Assembly (NCBI RefSeq): GCF_900105755.1
Contig: NZ_FNTQ01000001.1
Location: 7,130,001-7,194,000, forward strand
DNA from: Streptomyces sp. Ag109_O5-10
GTDB taxonomy: Bacteria; Actinomycetota; Actinomycetes; Streptomycetales; Streptomycetaceae
Direction of reading: 5' to 3'
DNA length: 64,000 bases
Each line of letters opens with the position of its first letter. Within the stretch, counting starts at the first letter, position 1. Shown here piece after piece: positions 58,085-64,000 of the stretch. Position numbers and translations under genes: made by a program. The notes beneath the pieces were generated by a model. The model was not told the origin of the DNA and did not search any database. It was given only the letters and a program-made list of their open reading frames with translations.

Positions 58085-59536
58085 ATGTCGCTCACCCGCA
58101 GGGACTTCACCGCGAAATCCGCGATCACCGGTGCCGGTGTCGCGCTGGCGGGCAGCGTCGGCGCGCTCGCCACCGCGCCGAACGCCCTCGCCGCCACCGA
58201 GACCGAGTCGGCCGACGCGGCGCACGGGCACGGGCACGGACGCGTCGGCTACGGGCCGCTGCTCCCCGACCCCGACGGCATCCTCGCGCTCCCCGCCGGC
58301 TTCAAGTACCGCGTCATCACGTACAGCGGCAGGACCAGGCTGGAGTCGGGTGAGTTCACCCCCTCCAACCACGACGGCACGTCCACCTTCCACGGCCCGC
58401 GCGGCACCACCCTCCTCGTCAACAACCACGAGCTGGCCGGCCCCCGCGCCAACTGGGAGTATCCGGTCCCGCTCACCGAGGGCCTCGTCTACGACCCGGC
58501 CGCCGCCGGTGGCTGCACCGTCGTCGAGGTCCGCCCCGGCGGACACGTCGCCGAGTGGGTCGGCATCGCCGGCACCGCCACCAACTGCGCGGGCGGCAAC
58601 ACCCCGTGGGGCACCTGGCTCACCTGCGAGGAGACCGAGGACAAGGCCGGCACCAACGGCTTCACCAAGGACCACGGCTACGTCTTCGAGGTCGACCCCG
58701 AGGACCGGCGGGCCAACAGGAACCCCAAGCCCGTCAAGGCGCTGGGCCGTTACGCCCACGAGGCTGTCGTCGTCGACCCCAAGCGCGGCCATCTGTACCT
58801 GACGGAGGACGCGTCCAACCCGAACGGCCTGCTCTACCGCTGGACCCCGCCCGAGCACTTCCACCACGGCCGCGGCAAGCTGCGCACCCTCGCCGACGAC
58901 GCCGGCACCCTCCAGGCGTTCAGGTGCTTCGACTCCCAGGGCCAGTTCGTCGACGACCTCTCCCGCGCCACGAAGATCGGCACGGTCTACGGCGTCGACT
59001 GGGCCGACGTCCCGGACCGCGACGCGAGGACCACCTCCGTCCGCAAGCAGTTCACCGCCGGCCAGGTCACCCGCGCCCGCAAGCTGGAGGGCATGTGGTG
59101 GGGCGACGGCGGCGTGTACATCGTCTCCTCGTACGCCCGCGCGGAGAGCCCCGTCCAGCACGACGGCTCGGTCTGGTTCTACGACCCCAAGCGCCGCACC
59201 CTCACCCTCAAGGTCCGCATCGGCGTCAACCCCGACCCGTCCGTGGAGGGCGACTTCGACGGCCCGGACAACATCACCGTCTCCCCGTACGGCGGCCTGG
59301 TCATCGCCGAGGACGGCGAGGGCCTGCAGCACCTGTTCGGCGCCACCGACAGCGGCCGCACCTACCCCATCGCGCGCAACGAGCTGAACATCGGCACCGC
59401 GGACGAGCCCGAATACAGCGAGTTCACCGGCGTCACCTTCTCGCCCGACGGCCGGACCCTGTACGCCAACATCCAGACCCCGGGCATCATGCTCGCCATC
59501 ACGGGGCCCTGGAAGCGCCAGCAGCGCGACAGTTAA
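58085..59536 (+). CDS. phoX: PhoX-family (DUF839) secreted phosphatase
   Basis: A 483-residue exported alkaline phosphatase-like protein. The twin-arginine signal (SLTRRDFTAKSAI, hydrophobic stretch, cleavage near ALA at about residue 37) indicates Tat export of a folded metalloprotein. PhoX/DUF839 features: LVNNHELAG, GTWLTCEETED, GYVFEVDPED, HEAVVVDPKRGHLYLTEDAS and SPDGRTLYANIQTPG. PhoX enzymes use Ca/Fe and release phosphate from esters. Perfect PHO boxes upstream support PhoP control. The symbol follows the family. Confidence 0.88.
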   Translation: MSLTRRDFTAKSAITGAGVALAGSVGALATAPNALAATETESADAAHGHGHGRVGYGPLLPDPDGILALPAGFKYRVITYSGRTRLESGEFTPSNHDGTSTFHGPRGTTLLVNNHELAGPRANWEYPVPLTEGLVYDPAAAGGCTVVEVRPGGHVAEWVGIAGTATNCAGGNTPWGTWLTCEETEDKAGTNGFTKDHGYVFEVDPEDRRANRNPKPVKALGRYAHEAVVVDPKRGHLYLTEDASNPNGLLYRWTPPEHFHHGRGKLRTLADDAGTLQAFRCFDSQGQFVDDLSRATKIGTVYGVDWADVPDRDARTTSVRKQFTAGQVTRARKLEGMWWGDGGVYIVSSYARAESPVQHDGSVWFYDPKRRTLTLKVRIGVNPDPSVEGDFDGPDNITVSPYGGLVIAEDGEGLQHLFGATDSGRTYPIARNELNIGTADEPEYSEFTGVTFSPDGRTLYANIQTPGIMLAITGPWKRQQRDS

Positions 59537-59565
59537 TTCACTCGCCCGGCCCGCGGCCCGCCTCC

Positions 59566-59571
59566 TAAGGT
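59566..59571 (+). promoter_or_regulatory. -10 box for first Y RNA
   Basis: TAAGGT (59566-59571) fits TANNNT and predicts a start near 59578, precisely where the Y-stem strand TGTCCAG begins. No clear -35 is seen. Confidence 0.45.
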
Positions 59572-59577
59572 GATGCA

Positions 59578-59720
59578 TGTCCAGGTGCGAAGGCAGGACC
59601 TACTTCCACTGATAATGGGGCGGCCGCGGGTTCGAGTCCCGCCACCGGTACAACGCGCCGGTGTAGCTCAGGGGTTAGAGCACCTACGTCGGTTCCGCCG
59701 ACTTCGATCTCTGGACACCG
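59578..59720 (+). ncRNA. YrlA-class Y RNA 1 (permuted tRNA-like)
   Basis: About 140 nt folding like a circularly permuted tRNA. In order: 5' strand TGTCCAG-GTG-CGAAG (59578-59592) followed by GCAGG; T arm GCGGG-TTCGAGT-CCCGC (59626-59642) with a canonical T loop; acceptor strand CACCGGT (59643-59649); loop ACAACGC; acceptor strand GCCGGTG (59657-59663), seven pairs; T-A as U8-A9; D arm GCTC-AGGGGTTA-GAGC (59666-59681); hairpin GTCGG/CCGAC; 3' strand CTTCG and CTGGACA (59711-59717) closing the stem. GGTGCGAAGG resembles the Ro-binding strand of animal Y RNAs. It cannot be a tRNA: there is no anticodon arm and the order is permuted. Probable partner: Rsr, encoded downstream. Confidence 0.8.
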
Positions 59721-59750
59721 AAAACTTCATGCACCTCCCGGTGCGTGTGC

Positions 59751-59777
59751 TTGACCTCGGGAGGCGCAGCTCATGGT
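59751..59777 (+). promoter_or_regulatory. Possible promoter of second Y RNA
   Basis: TTGACC (59751-59756) is a good -35, but the best -10 (CATGGT, 59772-59777) is only 15 bp away. The segment also lies in a CCTCCCG/CGGGAGG hairpin (59734-59764) that could end RNA 1. Processing from one transcript is an alternative. Confidence 0.35.
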
Positions 59778-59940
59778 GGGTGGCCGGTGCGAAGGCGGCG
59801 GATACTTCGGGGACTGGTGGGGGGAAATCCCTCGTGCGGGTTCGAATCCCGTCGTCGGCGCAGGGCCGATGTGGCGGAACGGAAGACGCGCCAGTTGATA
59901 AGCAACCGCAGTCGATGTCGACCTCGGACACCCTCCTTTT
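59778..59940 (+). ncRNA. YrlA-class Y RNA 2 (permuted tRNA-Leu-like)
   Basis: A second permuted tRNA-like RNA with a different tRNA ancestry. 5' strand GGTGGCCGGTGCGAAGG; T arm GCGGG-TTCGAAT-CCCGT (59836-59852); acceptor strand CGTCGGC (59853-59859), loop GCAGG, acceptor strand GCCGATG (59865-59871), seven pairs with one wobble; T as U8; a class II, leucine-type D arm (GCG, GAACGGAAGA loop, CGC, 59874-59889). The ends pair as GGT-g-CGA (59786-59792) with TCGACC (59918-59923), with a bulged base as in Y RNAs, and outer GTGGCC-type pairing with GGACACCC. It ends CCTCCTTTT, a Y-RNA-like U tail, 46 nt before rsr. The 5' end is uncertain by several bases. Confidence 0.78.
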
Positions 59941-59964
59941 GCCGCGCCTCCTCTCGTTCTCCAA

Positions 59965-59983
59965 TGAATTCGGGGGGAATTCA
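59965..59983. promoter_or_regulatory. Inverted repeat at rsr start
   Basis: TGAATTC (59965-59971) and GAATTCA (59977-59983) flank GGGGG and lie 3-21 nt before the rsr ATG. The G run would be the ribosome site, so the hairpin could hide it; an operator role is also possible. Confidence 0.4.
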
Positions 59984-59985
59984 CC

Positions 59986-61575
59986 ATGGCGCGATTCAAC
60001 ACCAAGGCGGCCCGGGCCCAGCCCATTTCGCGGGTCACTTCCACGGGACGGGTGCTCCGTACCTTCCAGGGCGGGCTCGGCCGGGAGCGGGACGCGCGGT
60101 CCGAGCTCTTCCTGCTCGCCGTCGCCAACTTCGTCTCGCAGCAGACCTTCTACGAGTCCGGCACGGACCGCGACGACCGCTTCGCGAAGCTCCTGCGTGA
60201 GCTCGCCGTCACCGACCCGTCCTGGACGGCCGGTCTGCTGGGCTGGCTGCGCGGCGCGGGCAACATGCGGACCGCCTCGATCGTCGGCGCCGCCGAGTAC
60301 GTGCACGCCCGCCTGACCGCGGGGGCCACCGACGGCCCCTCGAACCGTCAGGTCGTCGCCTCCGTGCTCCAGCGGCCCGACGAGCCCGGCGAACTGCTCG
60401 CCTACTGGACGGCGACATACGGCCGCGCCGTTCCCAAGCCCGTCAAGCGAGGGATCGCCGACGCCGTACGACGGCTGTACCACGACAAGTCGCTGCTCAA
60501 GTACGACACCGCGTCCAAGGGATACCGCTTCGGCGACATCCTCAACCTGGTGCACGCGGCGCCGGACCCGGACAAGCCGTGGCAGGGCGAGCTGTTCCGG
60601 TACGCGCTGGACCGGCGGCACAACCCGGACACCGCCGTACCGCCCGCGTCGAGCCCGGTGCTCGGCGCCCACCGCGAGCTGATGGCGCTGCCCGTCGGAC
60701 GGCGGCGCGCGGTCGTCACCGAGCCCGGGGGCGCCGAGCGGCTCGCGGCGGCCGGCCTCACCTGGGAGGCGCTGGCCGGCTGGCTCCAGGGCCCGATGGA
60801 CAGGGCCGCGTGGGAGGCGGTCATCCCGTCCATGGGGATGATGGCGCTCGTCCGCAACCTCCGGAACTTCGACGAGGCCGGCGTCTCCGACGAGGTCGCG
60901 GCCACGGTCGCGGCCCGGATCGGCGACCCGGCGGAGGTGGCGCGGTCGCGGCAGTTCCCGTTCCGGTACCTCGCCGCGTACCGGCACGCGCCGTCGCTGC
61001 GCTGGTCGTACCCGCTGGAGCAGGCGCTCGGCCACTCGCTGGCCAACGTGCCCGCGCTGCCGGGACGGACGCTGGTGCTGGTCGACCGTTCGGGCTCGAT
61101 GTTCTACTCGCGGCTGTCCGCGCGTTCGGAGCTCAACCGGGCCGACGCGGCGGCGGTCTTCGGCACGGCGCTCGCGCTGCGGGCGGCGGACGCGGACCTC
61201 GTCGAGTTCGGTACGACGAGCAGGCGGCTGACGTTCGGCAAGGGCGAGTCGGTGCTGAGGATCCTGGACCGCTTCGGCGACCTGGGCGGTACCGACACCA
61301 CCTCGGCGATCCGGTCCCACTACCGGGGACAGGACCGGGTGCTGATCGTCACCGACGAGCAGTACGCGTTCAACCGGCACGGCGACCCGACCCAGCAGGT
61401 GCCGGCGCACATCCCGGTCTACACCTGGAACCTGGCCGGCTACCGGGTGGGCCACGGCCCGTCCGGCACGGGCAACCGCCACACCTTCGGAGGCCTCTCG
61501 GACGCGGCCTTCCGGATGGTCCCGCTGCTGGAGGCGGCCCGCAACGCCGACTGGCCGTGGGAGACGGCGGCCTGA
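59986..61575 (+). CDS. rsr: Ro60/Rsr TROVE-domain RNA-binding protein
   Basis: Bacterial Ro ring protein that binds Y RNAs on its outer face and RNA ends in its central hole, aiding rRNA maturation and RNA decay under stress. The 529 residues show a TROVE HEAT-repeat ring (RSELFLLAVANFVSQQTFYE, GLLGWLRGAGNMRTASIVGA, LMALPVGRRRAVVTEPGG) and a C-terminal von Willebrand A domain with the MIDAS motif DRSGSM (near residue 367), the second metal site GGTDTTSAI and VTDEQY. ATG 59986 follows GGGGGG. Its placement right after two tRNA-like Y RNAs is the classic rsr-yrl arrangement. Confidence 0.95.
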   Translation: MARFNTKAARAQPISRVTSTGRVLRTFQGGLGRERDARSELFLLAVANFVSQQTFYESGTDRDDRFAKLLRELAVTDPSWTAGLLGWLRGAGNMRTASIVGAAEYVHARLTAGATDGPSNRQVVASVLQRPDEPGELLAYWTATYGRAVPKPVKRGIADAVRRLYHDKSLLKYDTASKGYRFGDILNLVHAAPDPDKPWQGELFRYALDRRHNPDTAVPPASSPVLGAHRELMALPVGRRRAVVTEPGGAERLAAAGLTWEALAGWLQGPMDRAAWEAVIPSMGMMALVRNLRNFDEAGVSDEVAATVAARIGDPAEVARSRQFPFRYLAAYRHAPSLRWSYPLEQALGHSLANVPALPGRTLVLVDRSGSMFYSRLSARSELNRADAAAVFGTALALRAADADLVEFGTTSRRLTFGKGESVLRILDRFGDLGGTDTTSAIRSHYRGQDRVLIVTDEQYAFNRHGDPTQQVPAHIPVYTWNLAGYRVGHGPSGTGNRHTFGGLSDAAFRMVPLLEAARNADWPWETAA

Positions 61576-61591
61576 CCGGCGCCCTCCGATC

Positions 61592-61624
61592 GTGACCCGC
61601 ACCTTCACGGGGGGTGCGGGTCAC
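61592..61624 (+). terminator. Terminator after rsr
   Basis: GTGACCCGCACC (61592-61603) pairs perfectly with GGTGCGGGTCAC (61613-61624) across a 9-nt loop, 16 nt after the rsr stop. Confidence 0.8.
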
Positions 61625-61643
61625 ACCCCTGCCCGCCGCCCCC

Positions 61644-61681
61644 TTGCTCTCGCCCATCACTGATATCTAACATGTCAGTTC
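61644..61681 (+). promoter_or_regulatory. Promoter/operator of GntR-acdS pair
   Basis: TTGCTC (61644-61649), 18 bp, TAACAT (61668-61673) form a promoter. ACTGATAT (61659-61666) and ATGTCAGT (61672-61679) are inverted around CTAAC, so a dimeric regulator would cover the -10. The ATG follows by 8 nt with no ribosome site, suggesting a near-leaderless message. Confidence 0.6.
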
Positions 61682-62338
61682 ATGGAGGCCCTGCGACCCG
61701 TCGCCCGTACCCTGCTCCGCGACCGCGCCTACGCCGCGATCCGGGACGCCATCGTCGCCGGTGAGATCGAACCGGGCGCGGTGGTGCGCGACGCGGAGCT
61801 CGCGGAGCGGCTCGGGCTGTCCCGTGCGCCCGTGCGGGAGGCGTTCGCGCGCCTTGTCGACGAGGGGCTGCTGGAGAGCAAGCCGCAGAGCTACACCCGG
61901 GTCACCCCGGTCGTCGCCGCCGACGTACGGGACGCCGCCGCCGTGGTCGGTGCCATGCACGAGCTGGTCACCCGGGCCGCCGTACCCCGGCTGCGGGACG
62001 CCGACCTGGACCAGATGCGCGTGTCCAACGTCCGGTTCGCCGCCGCCGTGCGGGCCGGTGACGTGGACGGGGCCCTGCGTGCCGACGACGAGCTGCACGA
62101 CGTGCTGGTCCGGGTGGCCGGCAATCGCGCGGCCGCCGCCACCGTCACCCGCTACACCCCGCTCATCCGCCGTCTGGAGCGGCGCCGGTTCGGCGAGGGC
62201 GGGTCCTGCCGCTCGGCCGGACTCCACGAGCGGCTGATCGAGGCCTGCGCCGCCGGTGACGCGGAGGCGGCGGCACGGATCACGGCCGACATCTGGAACA
62301 CCCTCTCCGACCTGGTCGACGCCGACACCGCCGACTGA
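61682..62338 (+). CDS. GntR-family regulator (FCD type)
   Basis: A 218-residue regulator. The N-terminal winged helix is typical GntR (AYAAIRDAIVAGEIEPGAVV, RDAELAERLGLSRAPVREAF, ARLVDEGLL). The C-terminal all-helical FCD domain keeps metal-ligand residues such as the Asp/His in DDELHDVLV and H in GLHERLIEA. It lies 22 bp before acdS and probably represses both until ACC or a related amino acid binds; that effector is an inference from context. Confidence 0.9.
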   Translation: MEALRPVARTLLRDRAYAAIRDAIVAGEIEPGAVVRDAELAERLGLSRAPVREAFARLVDEGLLESKPQSYTRVTPVVAADVRDAAAVVGAMHELVTRAAVPRLRDADLDQMRVSNVRFAAAVRAGDVDGALRADDELHDVLVRVAGNRAAAATVTRYTPLIRRLERRRFGEGGSCRSAGLHERLIEACAAGDAEAAARITADIWNTLSDLVDADTAD

Positions 62339-62360
62339 CCACGCCACCAGGAGGCGCCCC

Positions 62361-63377
62361 ATGTCCCTCTCCTCCTACGCCCGTTACCCCCTCCTCTTCG
62401 GCCCCTCGCCCGTGCACCCCCTGGAGCGCCTCACCGCCCACCTCGGCGGTGCCGGGCTGTGGGCCAAGCGGGAGGACTGCAACTCCGGGATCGCGTACGG
62501 CGGGAACAAGACGCGCAAGCTGGAGTACCTGGTCGCGGACGCGCTCGCCAAGGGCTGCGACACCCTCGTCTCCATCGGCGGGGTGCAGTCCAACCACACC
62601 CGCCAGGTCGCCGCCGTCGCCGCCCGCGCCGGGCTCAAGTGCGTACTGGTGCAGGAGAGCTGGGTGCAGTGGCCGGACTCGGTGTACGACAAGGTCGGCA
62701 ACATCCTCATCAGCAGGCTGGCCGGCGCCGATGTCCGCCTGGTGCGCGCCGGGTTCGGCATCGGCTTCAAGGAGAGCTGGGAGCTGGCGCTGCGCGAGGT
62801 CGAGGAGTCCGGCGGCAGGCCGTACGCCATCCCGGCCGGCGCCTCCGACCACCCGCTCGGCGGCCTCGGCTTCGCCGGCTGGGCGTACGAAGTCGCCGAG
62901 CAGGAGGAACGGCTGGGCGTCTTCTTCGACACGGTGATCGTCTGCTCGGTGACCGGGTCCACGCAGGCCGGGATGGTCGCGGGGTTCGCCGCGCTGGCGG
63001 AGGCGGGCGGGCGCGAGCGCCGGGTCATCGGCATCGACGCGTCGGCGAAGCCGGCCGAGACCCGTGAGCAGGTGGCGCGCATCGCCCACCGGACCGGGCA
63101 ACTGATCGGACTGAAGCGGGAACTGACCGTCGAAGATGTCGAGTTGGACGAGCGCTACCATGCGGGCGTCTACGGCATCCCGGACGACGCCACCCTGGAG
63201 GCGATGCGCCTGGCCGCCCGCACGGAGGGCATGGTGACGGACCCGGTGTACGAGGGCAAGTCGATGGCGGGGATGATCGACCTGGTCGAACGCCGCGAGA
63301 TCGGCGCCGACTCCACCGTGCTCTACGCCCACCTGGGCGGGCAGCCGGCGCTGAACGCGTACAGCGCGCTCTTCTGA
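62361..63377 (+). CDS. acdS: 1-aminocyclopropane-1-carboxylate (ACC) deaminase
   Basis: PLP enzyme cleaving ACC, the plant ethylene precursor, to ammonia and 2-oxobutanoate. The 338-residue length equals characterised AcdS. The cofactor Lys lies in YGGNKTRKLEYLV, with SIGGVQSNHTRQVAA following. Residues separating ACC deaminase from D-cysteine desulfhydrase are of the deaminase type: Glu in VYEGKSMAG and Leu in AHLGGQPAL (desulfhydrases have Thr at both). GGAGG precedes the ATG. Such genes let soil Streptomyces feed on plant ACC and lower ethylene near roots. Confidence 0.93.
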   Translation: MSLSSYARYPLLFGPSPVHPLERLTAHLGGAGLWAKREDCNSGIAYGGNKTRKLEYLVADALAKGCDTLVSIGGVQSNHTRQVAAVAARAGLKCVLVQESWVQWPDSVYDKVGNILISRLAGADVRLVRAGFGIGFKESWELALREVEESGGRPYAIPAGASDHPLGGLGFAGWAYEVAEQEERLGVFFDTVIVCSVTGSTQAGMVAGFAALAEAGGRERRVIGIDASAKPAETREQVARIAHRTGQLIGLKRELTVEDVELDERYHAGVYGIPDDATLEAMRLAARTEGMVTDPVYEGKSMAGMIDLVERREIGADSTVLYAHLGGQPALNAYSALF

Positions 63378-63378
63378 C

Positions 63379-64000
63379 CTACTTGGCGAGGAACGACAGC
63401 AGAGCGGCGTTCACCTCTTCGGCGTGCGTCCACAGCAGGCCGTGCGGGGCGCCCTCGATCTCCACGTACTCGGCCGACGGCAGCAGCGCGTGGAACGGAC
63501 GCCCGGTCGCATCGATGGGCAGGATGCGATCCCCGGTGCCGTGCAGGATCAGTGCCGGGACGTCGATCTTCGCCACGTCGGCGCGGAAGTCGGTGATCCA
63601 CGTCGGCACGCAGGCCACGGACGCGTGGGCGGAGGCGCCGGCCGCCACGTTCCAGCTGTTGCGGACGGCCTCCTCGCTGATCCGGCTGCCCAGCGTCTCG
63701 TCGAGGTTGTAGAAGTCCTGGTAGAACGCGGTGAAGTAGGCGTACCGGTCCTTGCTGACCGCGTCCAGGATGCCGTCGAAGACCGCCTGGTCCACACCGG
63801 TCGGGTTGTCGTCGGTCTTGAGCAGGAAGGGCTCGAGCGAGGCCAGGAAGACCGCCTTGGCGACCCGGCCCGAGCCGTAGCTGCCCAGGTAGCGGCCCAC
63901 TTCGCCGGTCCCCATCGAGAAGCCGACCAGGACCGCGTCCGTGAGGTCGAGCGTGGTGAGCACCTTGTCGAGGTCGGCGGCGAAGGTGTCGTAGTCGTAG
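63379..64000 (-). CDS. Alpha/beta hydrolase, haloperoxidase type (partial)
   Basis: The 3' part of a gene that continues beyond the window; about 207 residues are visible. It belongs to the cofactor-free chloroperoxidase/esterase group: YDYDTFAADLDKVL, the nucleophile elbow VLVGFSMGTGEVGRYLG, the acid in ILHGTGDRILPI and the His in GAPHGLLWTH. A downstream GTG at 63963 is not the start, because the conserved block continues upstream to the window edge. It converges on acdS with one base between stops. Peroxidase activity is unlikely to be physiological; esterase is the safer role. Confidence 0.88.
   Translation of the reverse strand, partial: YDYDTFAADLDKVLTTLDLTDAVLVGFSMGTGEVGRYLGSYGSGRVAKAVFLASLEPFLLKTDDNPTGVDQAVFDGILDAVSKDRYAYFTAFYQDFYNLDETLGSRISEEAVRNSWNVAAGASAHASVACVPTWITDFRADVAKIDVPALILHGTGDRILPIDATGRPFHALLPSAEYVEIEGAPHGLLWTHAEEVNAALLSFLAK

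Noticed and set aside
59626..59682. An ordinary tRNA gene suggested by GGTTCGAGTCCC and GTAGCTCAGGGGTTAGAGC
   Set aside because: The T arm comes before the D arm, the acceptor strands are joined by a 7-nt loop and no anticodon arm lies between them, so it is a permuted tRNA mimic and not a tRNA.

Overview
The window is chromosomal DNA of a Streptomyces species. It has very high GC, many GTG and TTG starts and overlapping ATGA/GTGA gene junctions. It also carries the sporulation regulator WhiA and a gene order close to what I recall from the core chromosome of Streptomyces coelicolor. No phage, insertion sequence or CRISPR array is visible; most of it is housekeeping DNA with a few accessory insertions.

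Layout: (1) 0-7.3 kb: an HTH regulator facing the uvrC-rapZ-yvcK-whiA run of overlapping genes. (2) 7.3-25 kb, central carbon: a secreted zinc carboxypeptidase, gap-pgk-tpiA-secG, an RbpA-family protein, a decayed MFS transporter, pgi, the reverse-strand pentose phosphate operon tkt-tal-zwf-opcA-pgl, then ctaB (heme O synthase). (3) 25-37.5 kb: small or uncertain enzymes, ctaA (heme A synthase), a membrane-anchored STAND/TPR ATPase, a GT4 glycosyltransferase overlapping antisense with a debranching-type enzyme, an ABC exporter and an AAC(3)-like acetyltransferase. (4) 37.7-44.3 kb: the complete suf operon sufR-B-D-Rieske-C-S-U-T with a recognisable SufR operator. (5) 44.3-55.6 kb: an AbfB-domain protein, SMR/TetR efflux pair, dapD, DinB protein, hydrolases, a DapA-family enzyme, a cluster of small Streptomyces proteins, an ArsR/SRPBCC pair and a secreted nuclease with a PHO-box array. 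(6) 55.6-64 kb: an unrecognised protein, a 113-bp tandem repeat, a PHO-box-controlled PhoX phosphatase, two tandem noncoding RNAs shaped like circularly permuted tRNAs, the Ro60 homologue rsr, and a GntR/ACC-deaminase pair.

The most interesting system is at 59.58-61.58 kb. Two different tRNA-like Y RNAs lie directly upstream of rsr. Each carries a canonical T arm, a seven-pair acceptor-type stem closed by a small loop, and a D arm in permuted order. Their 5' and 3' ends, where the anticodon stem would be, form a stem holding a GGTGCGAAGG motif like the Ro-binding strand of animal Y RNAs. Other recurring signals are TANNNT boxes 6-8 nt before start codons (leaderless transcripts) and two PHO-box operators for phosphate-scavenging exoenzymes.
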